This document shows positions 10,008-20,626 of a stretch of 64,000 nucleotides of DNA, piece after piece. The notes below the pieces were generated by a model. The model was not told the origin of the DNA, did not search any database, and saw only the letters and a program-made list of their open reading frames with translations. Every line of letters begins with the position of its first letter. The first letter of the stretch is position 1. Origin of the DNA: Merluccius polli (Eukaryota; Chordata; Actinopteri; Gadiformes; Merlucciidae); the NCBI GenBank assembly GCA_030340625.1, contig JAOPHQ010005428.1, forward strand, positions 155,392 to 219,391, given 5' to 3'. Both the position numbers and the translations under genes were made by a program.

Positions 10008-11305
10008 TAGAGTTGTTCCGATTCCGATACCAGTATCGGAAATTGCTCCGATACTGCCGAAAATGCTGGCATCGGTATCGGCGACTACTGGAGTCCAGGC
10101 ACCGATCAGATACCACGTAATTTATTCAATTAGTAATCTAATTACTGGTTAGCTCCGTTAAGCTCTGGCACAGTTCTTCTTTGCCACTCTTAAAAGACGG
10201 CCGCAATGGTTTGATCACCCAGACCAGTAATTGTCCTTTATGTGAAATGTGTGTAAAATTCACAGACTGTCGCTCGGGGGGAAGCGTGTGCTAAACGGCT
10301 AAACAGTCGATGGTAGGAGTCTCTTCACTTCCTACCTTAGGAACTCAAACTCAAGATCTCAAGAGTGTGTGGCGACCAATGGCGGTGGTACCGCGTATGA
10401 CTAATTTCCCTGTTAATGCAATAATTGCAAAGTTTATCTTTGTTAATATATGTGCCGGGGGAGTTTTGACATGCGGAAATGAGTGATAAAAACGCACAAA
10501 AAATAGACGCGAGCACCGAGCAGGTGTTATTTCCTCAGAAAACAACATCTAGCCACAAGGAAGGAAGTAGCCTACAAACTAGGTTTTTTTGTGTTGTATC
10601 GCTTTCACCGTTTCGAATTTGACTTTGCGGTCGCATACCGAACTAAAGGCCGTGGCGTGACTTCATCTCCGCGTTTGAGACCGCAACGCAAAACATCGAC
10701 CCCCTCCTCGCTATTTTTAATTTTGTTTTCGCCATTTTGACTGTTTTTTAACCCTCCTCTGTGGTTCACACACACACGCCCACCCACGCCCTTAGCCACC
10801 CACAGATATGCATCGTACCACTATATATTATATATATTTAAGTTGCTGTTGCACTACTGTTTTTTATACTGTTCTATTTAAATGCCTTTTTTATTTTACA
10901 ATACTGTGGCTGCACTTTAATTTTTTAAAAATAATTATTTCTGGATTTATTTAATTAAGTTGCTGTTGCACTACTGTTTTTTATACTGTTCTATTTAAAT
11001 GCCTTTTTTATTTAAAAATAAGTGTGGCTGCATTTAAAAAAAAAAAAATATTCCTAGATTTATTTAGTCAAATTGCATTTGCACTACTGTTTTTTATACT
11101 GTTCTATTTAAAAATAAATGGCTTGAATTTGCTGTATTTATTCATGTTTTACAAAGAGTTTAACCTGAGCCAGGCCTTACCACCATGTATGATATTTTTT
11201 TCATAACATACTGGTATCGGATCGGTACTCGGTATCGGCCGATACCCACTGCACAAGTATCGGAATCGGTATCGGGAGGGAAAAAATGGTATCGGAACAT
11301 CTCTA
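10008..11305. mobile_element. Non-autonomous hAT element, copy 1 (1298 bp)
   Basis: Ends are TAGAGTTGTTCCGAT and ATCGGAACATCTCTA. A perfect 8-bp target duplication ATGGACAG flanks it (10000-10007 and 11306-11313). The interior has about three tandem ~125-bp units ('gttgctgttgcactactgtt') at 10840-11120. No transposase is encoded. Copy 2 at 12332-13642 is nearly identical and inverted. Confidence 0.9.
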
Positions 11306-11689
11306 ATGGACAGTCAATGTCTCCACTCCACAGATCTCGTAAAATGAGGAAGACACCTCAGCAATACTTCAGTACCTTAGACCTTACTTTAAAAAGTGTC
11401 AACATATATATTACATATTCCTGGGTAGCTGCAAAGTAACTAGTAACTAATGCTGAATGTAGTGGAGTAGAAAGTTAAATATTTGCTCCTGAGATGTAAG
11501 TCTTTGGGTGAGTGTTTCCGCCCGTCGGACATTGTTTGACACACAGCTAAACGAAGCTTGACAGTTAACATGTAGTTCTGTGGTATAAGTTACCATGGTT
11601 ACTGAGCAGGGACTCAGAAGCCATAGTGATGGAGCGGTGAATAAGCTGCTCCTGTATCCGCCTTGATGGGGCACCCCCCAGGTCTTAAA

Positions 11690-11941
11690 AAAAACGTAAG
11701 GACTACCTAATCACAATAAAATATAGTTGTAATTTGTTTCATACCTGGTCCATTCAGAATGTGAAATAACTCGTGCAGAGCCCACCACCTAGTGGTGATA
11801 ATGAGTAATTGCATACTAGTCACTTGTTTCTCCGCATGTACGCAGGCCTCTTGTCCTTCACTTGTTACTTTTGTGTTATGGTTGTGAAATAAATGCCAAG
11901 CCCATGAAATCAGTGTGTGTGTGTGTGTGATCATTGAGTTG
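11690..11941. repeat. Orphan copy of the granzyme B/C 3'-flank sequence
   Basis: This block matches 28857-29090 (3' of copy B) and 48640-48860 (3' of copy C) in the same orientation, including 'gagcccaccacctagtggtg'. It then joins a GT tract and 'gatcattgagttg', resembling the stop-codon end of the granzyme last exon ('gatatcattgagttg'). No protease exon follows. It may be the scar of a deleted copy or a dispersed repeat. Confidence 0.5.
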
Positions 11942-12331
11942 TTCACACACATTGTCACAATGGGACTTTAGCCCCTCTATGTGGTGTAATTTGGCATTAC
12001 AACCCACCCAAAAAATATATGGTTATTTTCTCTTTTATAGAAGTGGGGTTGCCGGTAAACGAGCAATAAAATGGGCTTCTTATTACACCGAGTCCACTTT
12101 TTTCAGTGACATCTCATCACATTTGGTAAACTAACACACTGAAAATGGATATTGTAGCTGGCGGTTTGTCGCAGCCATTAGCCGCTCTGGTTAAAGGAGG
12201 ACCTGTGGCTCTGCCAACCAAGTGGTGAAAGCTTAACCACCTGAAGTGGTCATTTCTACCCTGCTTCGACCACAAGAAGCTCATGTGGTTTCATTGGTCT
12301 TTTTTTTTCTTCTTTGAAGGGTGTCGACTGC

Positions 12332-13642
12332 TAGAGATGTTTTTTCCCTCCCGATACCGATTCCGATACTTGTGCAGTGGGTATCGGCCGATACCGAGTA
12401 CCGATCCGATACCAGTATGTTATGAAAAAAATATCATACATGGTGGTAAGGCCTGGCTCAGGTTAAACTCTTTGTAAAACATGAATAAATACAGCAAATT
12501 CAAGCCATTTATTTTTTTAAATAGAACAGTATAAAAAACAGTAGTGCAAATGCAATTTGACTAAATAAATCTAGGAATAATTATTTTTTAAAAAATGCAG
12601 CCACACTATTTTTAAATAAAAAAGGCTTTTAAATAGAACAGTATAAAAAACAGTAGTGCAACAGCAACTTAATTAAATAAATCCAGAAATAATTATTTAA
12701 AAAAAATTAAAGTGCAGCCACAGTATTGTAAAATAAAAAAGGCATTTAAATAGAACAGTATAAAAAACAGTAGTGCAACAGCAACTTAAATATATATAAT
12801 ATATAGTGGTACGATGAATATCTGTGGGTGGCTAAGGGCGTGGGTGGCCGTGTGTGTGTGTGTGTGTAAGGGTAGTAACAAATAACAATTTAACCACAGA
12901 GGAGGGTTAAAAAACAGTCAAAATGGCGAAAACAAAATTAAAAATAGCGAGGAGGGGGTCGATGTTTTGCGTTGCGGTCTCAAACGCGGAGATGAAGTCA
13001 CGCCACGGCCTTTAGTTCGGTATGCGACCGCAAAGTCAAATTCGAAACGGTGAAAGCGATACAACACAAAAAAACCTAGTTTGTAGGCTACTTCCTTCCT
13101 TGTGGCTAGATGTTGTTTTCTGAGGAAATAACACCTGCTCGCGTCTATTTTTTGTGCGTTTTTATCACTCATTTCCGCATGTCAAAACTCCCCCGGCACA
13201 TATATTAACAAAGATAAACTTTGCAATTATTGCATTAACAGGAAATTAGTCATACGCGGTACCGCAGCCATTGGTCGCCACACACTCTTGAGATCTTGAG
13301 TTTGAGTTCCTAAGGTAGGAAGTGAAGAGACTCCTACCATCGACTGTTTAGCCGTTTAGCACACGCTTCCACCCCAAGCGACAGTCTGTGAATTTTACAC
13401 ACATTTCACATAAAGGACAATACTGGTCTGGGTGATCAAACCATTGCGGCCGTGTTTTAAGAGTGGCAAAGAAGAACTGTGCCAGAGCTTAACGGAGCTA
13501 ACCAGTAATTAGATTACTAATTGAATAAATTACGTGGTATCTGATCGGTGCCTGGACTCCAGTAGTCGCCGATACCGATGCCAGCATTTTCGGCAGTATC
13601 GGAGCAATTTCCGATACTGGTATCGGAATCGGAACAACTCTA
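12332..13642. mobile_element. Non-autonomous hAT element, copy 2, inverted (1311 bp)
   Basis: This is the reverse complement of copy 1 over its whole length, with only a few differences by eye. Its own 8-bp target duplication TCGACTGC (12324-12331 and 13643-13650) shows an independent insertion. Together the copies form 1.3-kb inverted arms around a 1.0-kb spacer. Confidence 0.9.
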
Positions 13643-14039
13643 TCGACTGCACATCTCTCTGACCTGTGTGATGAAGAAGGGGAAACGGGGGGCTGTTGGT
13701 GTGTGTAATGTCCGCCGTGCAGCTTTTAGAGGTAGTACGTTATGGACGTGTAGCTCAGGTCATACAATGTCAACATGCAGTAAACATTAATATCTTTCTG
13801 TGTCCAGATTCATTGTGGTTCGGGTCAGATGCCGAGATAGCCTCCATTAGTTTTATATGTAGCCCAGGTGTTGTACGATGCTGCTGATAACTTTACTTTA
13901 ACTCCAAGTATCGCAGTAACTTGTTATTGTTATTAACATAACATAACAATGGCCCAAGGGCGTCCCTGGTTTCAGCTTTGGAGGGGACGATGTGTCCAGG
14001 AGACGAGACGTACACAAGGCATTTTAAGTACAAAGTTTA

Positions 14040-14135
14040 GTTTTAGGGTTTGATTTTAGGGTTAGGGTTTCCAATTAGGGTTAGGATTTCATATTAGGGT
14101 TAGCGTTAGGGTTAGGTTATGGGATAAAAACTGAT
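14040..14135. repeat. Degenerate telomere-like repeats (TTAGGG type)
   Basis: Clusters of 'agggttagggttt', 'attagggttagg' and similar words. The block 13900-14135 is matched in reverse complement at 47035-47310, so it belongs to a dispersed repeat rather than a chromosome end. Confidence 0.7.
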
Positions 14136-14161
14136 TCTGGTAGGGTAAGGGGTTTGGGTTA

Positions 14162-14529
14162 GACTAAAACAGACTAAAACACAGTGTGGAGATAGGTCTG
14201 GCTATGAGATACTAAACACAGTGTGGAGATAGGTCTGGCTATGAGAGACTAAAACACAGTGTGGAGATAGGTCTGGCTATGAGAGACTAAAACACAGTGT
14301 GGAGATAGGTCTGGCTATGAGAGACTAAACACAGTGTGGAGATAGGTCTGGCTATGAGAGACTAAACACAGTGTGGAGATAGGTCTGGCTATGAGAGACT
14401 AAAACACAGTGTGGAGATAGGTGTGGCTATGAGAGACTAAACACAGTGTGGAGATAGGTCTGGCTATGAGATACTAAAACACAGTGTGGAGATAGGTCTG
14501 GCTATGAGAGACTAAAACACAGTGTGGAA
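14162..14529. repeat. Minisatellite, 36-38 bp x about 9.5
   Basis: The unit contains 'acacagtgtggagataggtc' then 'tggctatgagagacta', varying only in the length of the A run and one or two bases. Non-coding. Confidence 0.9.
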
Positions 14530-14736
14530 GTTTCCCACAAACTCCGTCCTGACGCAACTCACATTGATCCAAAAGGCCAAAGTGCTGTATCGCTATGGTT
14601 TACATTGGTGGTGCGAGCCCTGATAAATGCTGTTAGGCAGAATCGATACAGCGTAAAATAATGTTGACAGATGAATGATATTGGTAATGGATTAGTGGAG
14701 CCAGGAGGGATGCTACAATGGTTTAATCACCTAGAC

Positions 14737-14950
14737 CGGGTGAACCAGATGTACTGAACCAGGTGTACTGAACCAGATGTAGTGAACCAGGTGTACTGAA
14801 CCAGATGTACTGAACCAGGTGTAGTAAACCAGGTGTACTGAACCAGGTGTACTGAACCAGATGTACTGAACCAGGTGTAGTAAACCAGGTGTACTGAACC
14901 AGGTGTACTGAACCAGATGTACTGAGCCAGGTGTACTGAGCCAGGTGTAG
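14737..14950. repeat. Minisatellite, 14 bp x about 15
   Basis: The unit is 'gaaccaggtgtact' with variants (agatg/aggtg, tagta/tactg). The repetitive Tyr-Thr-Trp ORF on the minus strand is a by-product. Confidence 0.9.
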
Positions 14951-15017
14951 GGCCACCAGCAGTGAGAACATATTAAACAAACAAAAATGATTCTGATGAC
15001 ACAAAAAAAACCCCTAA

Positions 15018-15105
15018 AAGACTACATACACACAAACACACACACACATACACACATACGCACACACACATACATAATCACACACACACACACACACACA
15101 CACAA
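15018..15105. repeat. CA-rich microsatellite
   Basis: Interrupted CA repeats; the reverse-complement counterpart of the GT tract at 59903-60100 in the duplicated block. Confidence 0.8.
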
Positions 15106-15426
15106 CAAAGATAAGATGTTGCGGTACTTCTTGTTTTGTATGAAATGAAGACGCTGGGTGAGGAAACATCCTGTGAGATCCACAAGATACACTCGAAGTA
15201 CAAGTCCGTGAACCAAGTTGCTACTGACAGCAAACGCTCAAAACCCTCTTGCTGCAGATCTGAAATTCATAGTTTGTGTTCATCTCTCACTGTGTTGGCC
15301 TAGAGAGATATTTAAACATAAAAAAGAAATGAAGTGTACATAAAGGGAGAAATCAGTTTCTGAAATCCACAATAATGTCCATGGTGTTTTAGCTGAGACA
15401 TGTCTATGTAGTCTTTATATGTGTAG

Positions 15427-15523
15427 AGAGAGTCGCTCCACTCTGTTTGTCCACAACACACAGCAGGGTGCAGCCCTCGCTGCTCACAGACGTTACGTTG
15501 ACACCGGGCTCTGGGAGAGGCGT
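15427..15523 (-). pseudogene. Ig-like domain exon fragment (SLAM/CD48-like), truncated
   Basis: After an AG acceptor the minus strand reads PLPEPGVNVTSVSSEGC then TLLCVVDKQSGATLS, nearly the same as the Ig exon at 41426-41687. It is cut after about 32 residues and joined to unrelated sequence that also occurs at 59600. The Trp and second half of the fold are missing, so it cannot encode a domain. Confidence 0.65.
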
Positions 15524-15989
15524 CTGCTCACAGAAGACCATAAGGTCAGCTTAAGGTCAGGAGTGAGACCTTCTGACCTCTGAGGTTACATTTCAGTTTC
15601 TCGCTGAAGATCAGTCTGGCTACGCAAACTAAAACCCAAAGAGTGGACAGACCAATCAGTGCTTGGGGAGGGGCTTTTACTTCATTGATTTCCATACATG
15701 CCCTTACATTGTTCAACAAATTCCAGCCAATCAGATGAAATAACTAAGTGACTCTTGGTCTCTTCGCTCTTGACGAATCCGGTCAGCAAAAACATCTCTG
15801 AGAAAAGTCTATCATGCGAGAAGTGTCTTTGCTGGACTCCTCCGACACAGGACACAGGGAGATGTTTGTATAAAACTGGTTTATTGGAGATGGCAAGATG
15901 GTATAGCCAGAGCAGATGTTAACATGCTGTTGTATGCTGTGAGTATGGCTGTGTTCGAAACCGCATACTAACATACTATTCATACTATT

Positions 15990-16312
15990 TGTGGAGGGTT
16001 TATGTGGAGTGTGTGTTGTTGATGGCTGGTTTACAGCCTCACCTGGCCTGAGTCGGACTAATTGGACTCTGGCTGGGTGGGGCTGCACACCTGTGGTGCA
16101 TGAGCAATCATGGCACCCAGGATAAACCAGCCATCAACACACACACTCGAGGAGGAGCACGGTCATGACTTGAAGTACCATCAGCTCGGCGTGTACCATT
16201 CTGCCTGAAACTCCAAATAAACACCTTGAACTACATCTACCCGTGTCCTGTGTCGGAGGGCCCCGAAAGAAAGCCACTTAGGTGGCGTGTGGCCGGACGA
16301 TACCCCGCCACA
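15990..16312 (+). repeat. 5' LTR
   Basis: 323 bp, TG...CA ends, with AATAAA in 'ctccaaataaacacc' near 16215 as a likely polyadenylation signal. Confidence 0.9.
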
Positions 16313-16313
16313 C

Positions 16314-16331
16314 TGGCGCCCGATGTGGGGC
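16314..16331 (+). promoter_or_regulatory. Primer binding site, tRNA-Lys type
   Basis: TGGCGCCCGATGTGGGGC begins one base after the 5' LTR. It differs by two bases from the classic tRNA-Lys1,2 primer site, so reverse transcription is probably primed by a lysine tRNA. Confidence 0.75.
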
Positions 16332-17031
16332 TCCTCCGACCAGGACGGGACACGGAAGGGCTGTCCAAGCTACACTGGAGCCACCAGCCGCGGCGAGGAC
16401 AGCCACCCCAGCACCAGCTCCCCCTGAACGGCAGCGACGGCCAGCGGAGGAGTGGGGAGGCAGCGCAGCGACCGCCACCGGCAACCGTCTGCAGCTAGCC
16501 TCCCCCGGATCCAGCCTGGAGCAGCCCAGGCCAGCCGCCCCTCTGCCAGGGGACCAGGAGCCCAAGGCCCCATGCTCCAGGAGGAGATGGGAGGGGGATC
16601 ATGCCTCGTCGCCCTGGTGGAGGGGGGTGACTACGAACTGTTCCAGGCCCTCCGAGAAGCTACCTCCGCGGCCCAGCTGTCGGGCCTCCTCCGAGCCCAT
16701 CCAGCCAGCCCCTGCAGCCAGCTACCCCAGAGACACCTCCGCCAGCCGGAGCAGCAGCCCCAGGCCTCCGGTCTCCGGGACGGAGGGGGAGGGTGGGGTG
16801 GGCGTGTGACCCTGGGGAGGTGTGGAGGTAGTGGGGTTTGGGGGGCTGTGTTTATTTTTTGTTTAGGTATGGCAACCCTGAAAAGAGTCCAGGTTTTTTG
16901 TAGGTATGGTAACCCTGTTCAGAGTCCGGTATGTGTTTTTTTTTTTTTTTTTGTTTGCTTGGATGGGGGATGGGGGGGGGGAGTAGGCGAGGCCGGGGAT
17001 TCTCCCCGGCCTCAATCTGGTGTTGGGGATA

Positions 17032-17354
17032 TGTGGAGGGTTTATGTGGAGTGTGTGTTGTTGATGGCTGGTTTACAGCCTCACCTGGCCTGAGTCGGAC
17101 TAATTGGACTCTGGCTGGGTGGGGCTGCACACCTGTGGTGCATGAGCAATCATGGCACCCAGGATAAACCAGCCATCAACACACACACTCGAGGAGGAGC
17201 ACGGTCATGACTTGAAGTACCATCAGCTCGGCGTGTACCATTCTGCCTGAAACTCCAAATAAACACCTTGAACTACATCTACCCGTGTCCTGTGTCGGAG
17301 GGCCCCGAAAGAAAGCCACTTAGGTGGCGTGTGGCCGGACGATACCCCGCCACA
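17032..17354 (+). repeat. 3' LTR
   Basis: Same length and apparently same sequence as the 5' LTR; followed by the CTATT target duplication. Confidence 0.9.
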
Positions 17355-17359
17355 CTATT

Positions 17360-18150
17360 CATACTAAGTATGACGTCAAATTGAGTATGTAGTGCGTTCA
17401 CACTGTCAGAGAGAAATGCCCGGATGTATACTAGATGTGCAAGAATTTCTAAGTATACGGTGTGAGCTTACTGGACATACTCAACTGCCCCACAATGCAT
17501 TGTGTTTCTTCATTTTATTTATTTATGTATTTATTTTTTCCTGCCAACACCCCCCCCCCTCTTTGGAGGACAACTTTCTTTTTATTAACAATTGTAATAA
17601 CATTAACGTGAACTAAATTTGACCTCTCTGAGGGAGGGAAATAACAAAAAGGCAAAAGAATGACTGAACATAGAGCCAATAGGGACAATTGTCAACATGT
17701 CCTATTAAGATTTGTATGATTTATCACTAAAAAAGCCTTTTGATGGTAACAATCTTGATTGTCACACCAAATGATAGCGATAGTCACACCAAAAATCTAC
17801 ATCTAATGCATCTGAACATTAAAACAAGTACAAAAAAGTACAGAAAATCTACTGTTCACAGTTCACAAACTACGTGAAGGTAATGATATAATATACAGCT
17901 GTCGATATGGTTTGCAAGTTGCTGCATGTCATTCAGCTCTTTCCCCTCTTCCTCAACCCCATAATCTGTCCTACATGGGTGTCCTCCATGTCATTTTGAA
18001 TCCCTATGTACACAGTCTAGGAACAGTCTACTGCTCATGAGGAAGCAGCTTGCTCCATTGTGGTCTGACTGGATGATGGCCCATTACTCAGGACATGGAA
18101 AGTGTCAATTGCATGGTTGGTCATTGTAGCAGAGGACTCTAACACACATC
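17360..18150. other. No gene recognised
   Basis: AT-rich sequence continuing the repeat ('gttcgaaaccgcatacta' / 'aagtatgacgtcaaattgag') into which the LTR element inserted. No ORF of interest. Confidence 0.5.
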
Positions 18151-18545
18151 ACATCAGTGGCTTTTGCTGGGGCCCTCCGAGACAGGACACGGGTAGATCT
18201 CCTTCTCCTAACAAATGTACAAATGTCTAAAGCGATTTACAATAAGTAAGTCGCTTTGGACAAAATCGTCTGCTAAATGCCCTAAATAAATAATAATAAT
18301 AAATACATCTTGGTTGAGAATGCATTTGTTGGAGATGGCGTGATGGTATTTGCCGAGCAGATGTTACATGCTGCCATGAAAGAGGCTCTGTCCTGAGTGT
18401 GTGTGGTGACAGCTGGTTCATCCTGGGTGCCATGACTGCTCTGCACCACAGGTATGCAGCCCCAACCAGCCCCAGAGTCTAATCAGTCTGACTCAGGCCG
18501 GGTGAGGCTGTAAACCAGCTATCAACCACACACACACTCCACATT
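18150..18545 (-). mobile_element. Diverged LTR copy interrupted by a SINE
   Basis: Both halves match the reverse complement of the 323-bp LTR ('gctggggccctccgagacag' at the left; 'gactcaggccgggtgaggct' at the right). Between them, about 18215-18310, sits 'aagtcgctttggacaaaat' then 'cgtctgctaaatgccc' with an AAT-rich tail, the typical 3' end of fish SINEs. Another truncated LTR piece is at about 15835-15950. Confidence 0.65.
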
Positions 18546-18894
18546 CATTTCATTCATGATTCTGTGTGTATGTTGTTCATATCGTGTGACAAAGGGATTC
18601 TATGGTGTGACAAGAAAAACGGTTCCACAACATGATATAAGTGTCCCACCATATGATGTTTTGTGCACTCTGTGCACACTTCCAATTATTAGCCAGCATA
18701 CAATGGACATATTGCAACATGGTAACATATATTATAAGGTTTTAAGGACAAATTATTCCTTTCATTTTTTTTTAAAAAGCGACACATGCCTGGACTGTGA
18801 AGTAGACATCTGTGTTCTCATAATAAACTTTGTGCAGGAGAGTTTATTTTCTTAGTTTTATTCATGATTAAATTTAAAAAAAGCTTGGCACAAG

Positions 18895-19045
18895 GTCAGG
18901 TTTCTATTGTTGTGTACTATACAATGTCTGTTTTCTATTGTGGTCTACTACACAAGGTCAGGTTTCTATTGTGGTCTACTACTACACAAGGTCAGGTTTC
19001 CATTGTGGTCTACTACACAAGATCAGGTTTTGTGGTCTACTACCA
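18895..19045. repeat. Tandem repeat, about 32 bp x 4-5
   Basis: The unit contains 'gtggtctactacacaaggtc' and 'aggtttctattgt'. One unit-like stretch is present at the homologous place upstream of copy B (about 40660-40700). Confidence 0.75.
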
Positions 19046-19775
19046 ACCCAGTCTCACGTCAGAACGTGTAATAGCTACATTAGTCCACAGCGCAAGACCT
19101 AGTTCCACAATAACGGCTCTAAAACTGTGACGTGGCTATGTTTTATTGGCCTATTATTTTCTATTGGCCTGCTCCACGTCATGTGACCGCCAAGCGTCGG
19201 TCTGCCAAAGCAAAAACAAAATGGCTGATATTCCTTTTACTCTGTGGAAAATGCTATATTTTAAGATAGTTTTGGCATTTAAATGCATTTTGATGACATT
19301 TATAGTGAGAAATGTACATTTTATTTTCATAATCTTTGTTCAGTGAATGTATATGATGTTTACTTTGTTAGTTATCATGAATTCCTTCTGCCCGATCGGT
19401 ACTGCGCATGTGCAACTCTCAACAAAGATGAAAAAGAAGTGAGATGGCTCACAGAATAGACGCCATGACACTGCAGCCGATTTTCTTGAGTTGCTCAGAC
19501 CCGGTATCACGCTTTTTGTGCTCATTGTCACGAAAATTTAATCGTGTCCCGGAGCACGATTCAATACATTAATTTTCGTGGGTTGTCCATTGTGTGTGTC
19601 GGATGGTGATTTCAGTCTGTCCCTCCTATGATGTGTGGAAATGTTGGATTGGAAGTCCCTCTTTATATCGGTTCAGACCGATATAAGAGACACAACAGAC
19701 AATAGACACAACTGTTGTGCAACCTGCAGCCCCCACCACATCCTCTAATAACAGATCAGCCACAGATCAGACGTT

Positions 19776-19838
19776 GCCATGTCGTTACTAAGATCGTCTC
19801 TTTTTACTGGAGTAATAAGGTAACGTTGCCATGTCACA
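19776..19838 (-). repeat. Single monomer of the 52-bp satellite
   Basis: In reverse complement this reads through 'ggtaacgttacc'-like, 'ttattactccagtaaa' and 'gatcttagtaacgacatgg' blocks, i.e. one unit of the array at 53245-56008. It lies upstream of copy A, in a region homologous to the one upstream of copy C. Confidence 0.75.
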
Positions 19839-20530
19839 ACCGCAAAGAGTGTTTATGCCAGCGGTTGGGCCTTGCTCCACCTTTACCAGCTGCAACATTA
19901 AAACAACAAACACATCAACCCATTTCAGAATAATATGTGACATTATTCTGAAATGGCTCATTCTGCATTATGATAACTTTTGCTTTTGGTACTATATGTA
20001 TATTTTGAGTAGTAACATTTTCAATGCAGGACTCCTGTATACAACAGAGTTGTGGTGTATTACTACTTTTACTCAAGTGAAAGATCAGAGTACTTCTTCA
20101 CTGCTACAATGAAAGTCAGTGGAACCAAGGGTTTGTCGTTGATTATTGTCGTGAAATATGATTTCCATTTCAGATATCTGGTAACCTTACTCGTACATCA
20201 ACCATTTGATGTCGACCTCATGAATCATGATGCCAGCCTCCCAGTTTTAACTTTGAGTACTTAATGACCAAGCTCTCGCTGGATTAGTCAGATTTGACGT
20301 TTTCTGAATGGTCGCTGTCTACAACATCGTTTCTGTTGGGAACCTGTATACCATGAACAATATTCTTCTGACATGTAATGTGAAGGACCTTTAAATTTAG
20401 GGACGAAAAACTTGCTGTCGTTTATTGACCTTCATTTTATAATCACCTATGTTTGTATCCTGAATGTACTGTCTATAAACCTGTCATGCTGGGATGTTAA
20501 TAAACACATACAAAATTAGCACCATTTCCT

Positions 20531-20568
20531 TGTGGTGAGACCACATCCTTTGAACTCGCCATATAAGA
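20531..20568 (+). promoter_or_regulatory. Copy A core promoter: RUNX pair, ETS-RUNX motif and TATA-like box
   Basis: TGTGGT (20531-20536) and ACCACATCCT (20540-20549; reverse AGGATGTGGT) form an inverted pair, and ATATAAGA lies at 20561-20568, about 60 bp before the ATG. The block is kept in all four copies. Confidence 0.5.
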
Positions 20569-20626
20569 CACACATGCATCTTGTGTTTCAGTAAAGCCTT
20601 TATTTTAGCCTCAGAAACAAAGAGCT

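Larger units (their letters stand above)
15990..17354 (+). mobile_element. Compact LTR retrotransposon, non-autonomous (1365 bp)
   Basis: Two 323-bp direct LTRs (15990-16312, 17032-17354), starting TGTGGAGGG and ending GCCACA, flank a 719-bp interior. A perfect 5-bp target duplication CTATT is at 15985-15989 and 17355-17359. The LTRs look identical by eye, suggesting recent insertion. The interior is GC-rich with no protease, reverse transcriptase or integrase, as in TRIM-like elements dependent on a partner. The Pro/Ala-rich ORF at 16282-16809 may be a degraded gag or chance. Confidence 0.9.

Noticed and set aside
16282..16809. 175-codon Pro/Ala-rich ORF as a gag gene
   Set aside because: GC-rich sequence is open in several frames here, and no capsid or zinc-knuckle motif is visible.
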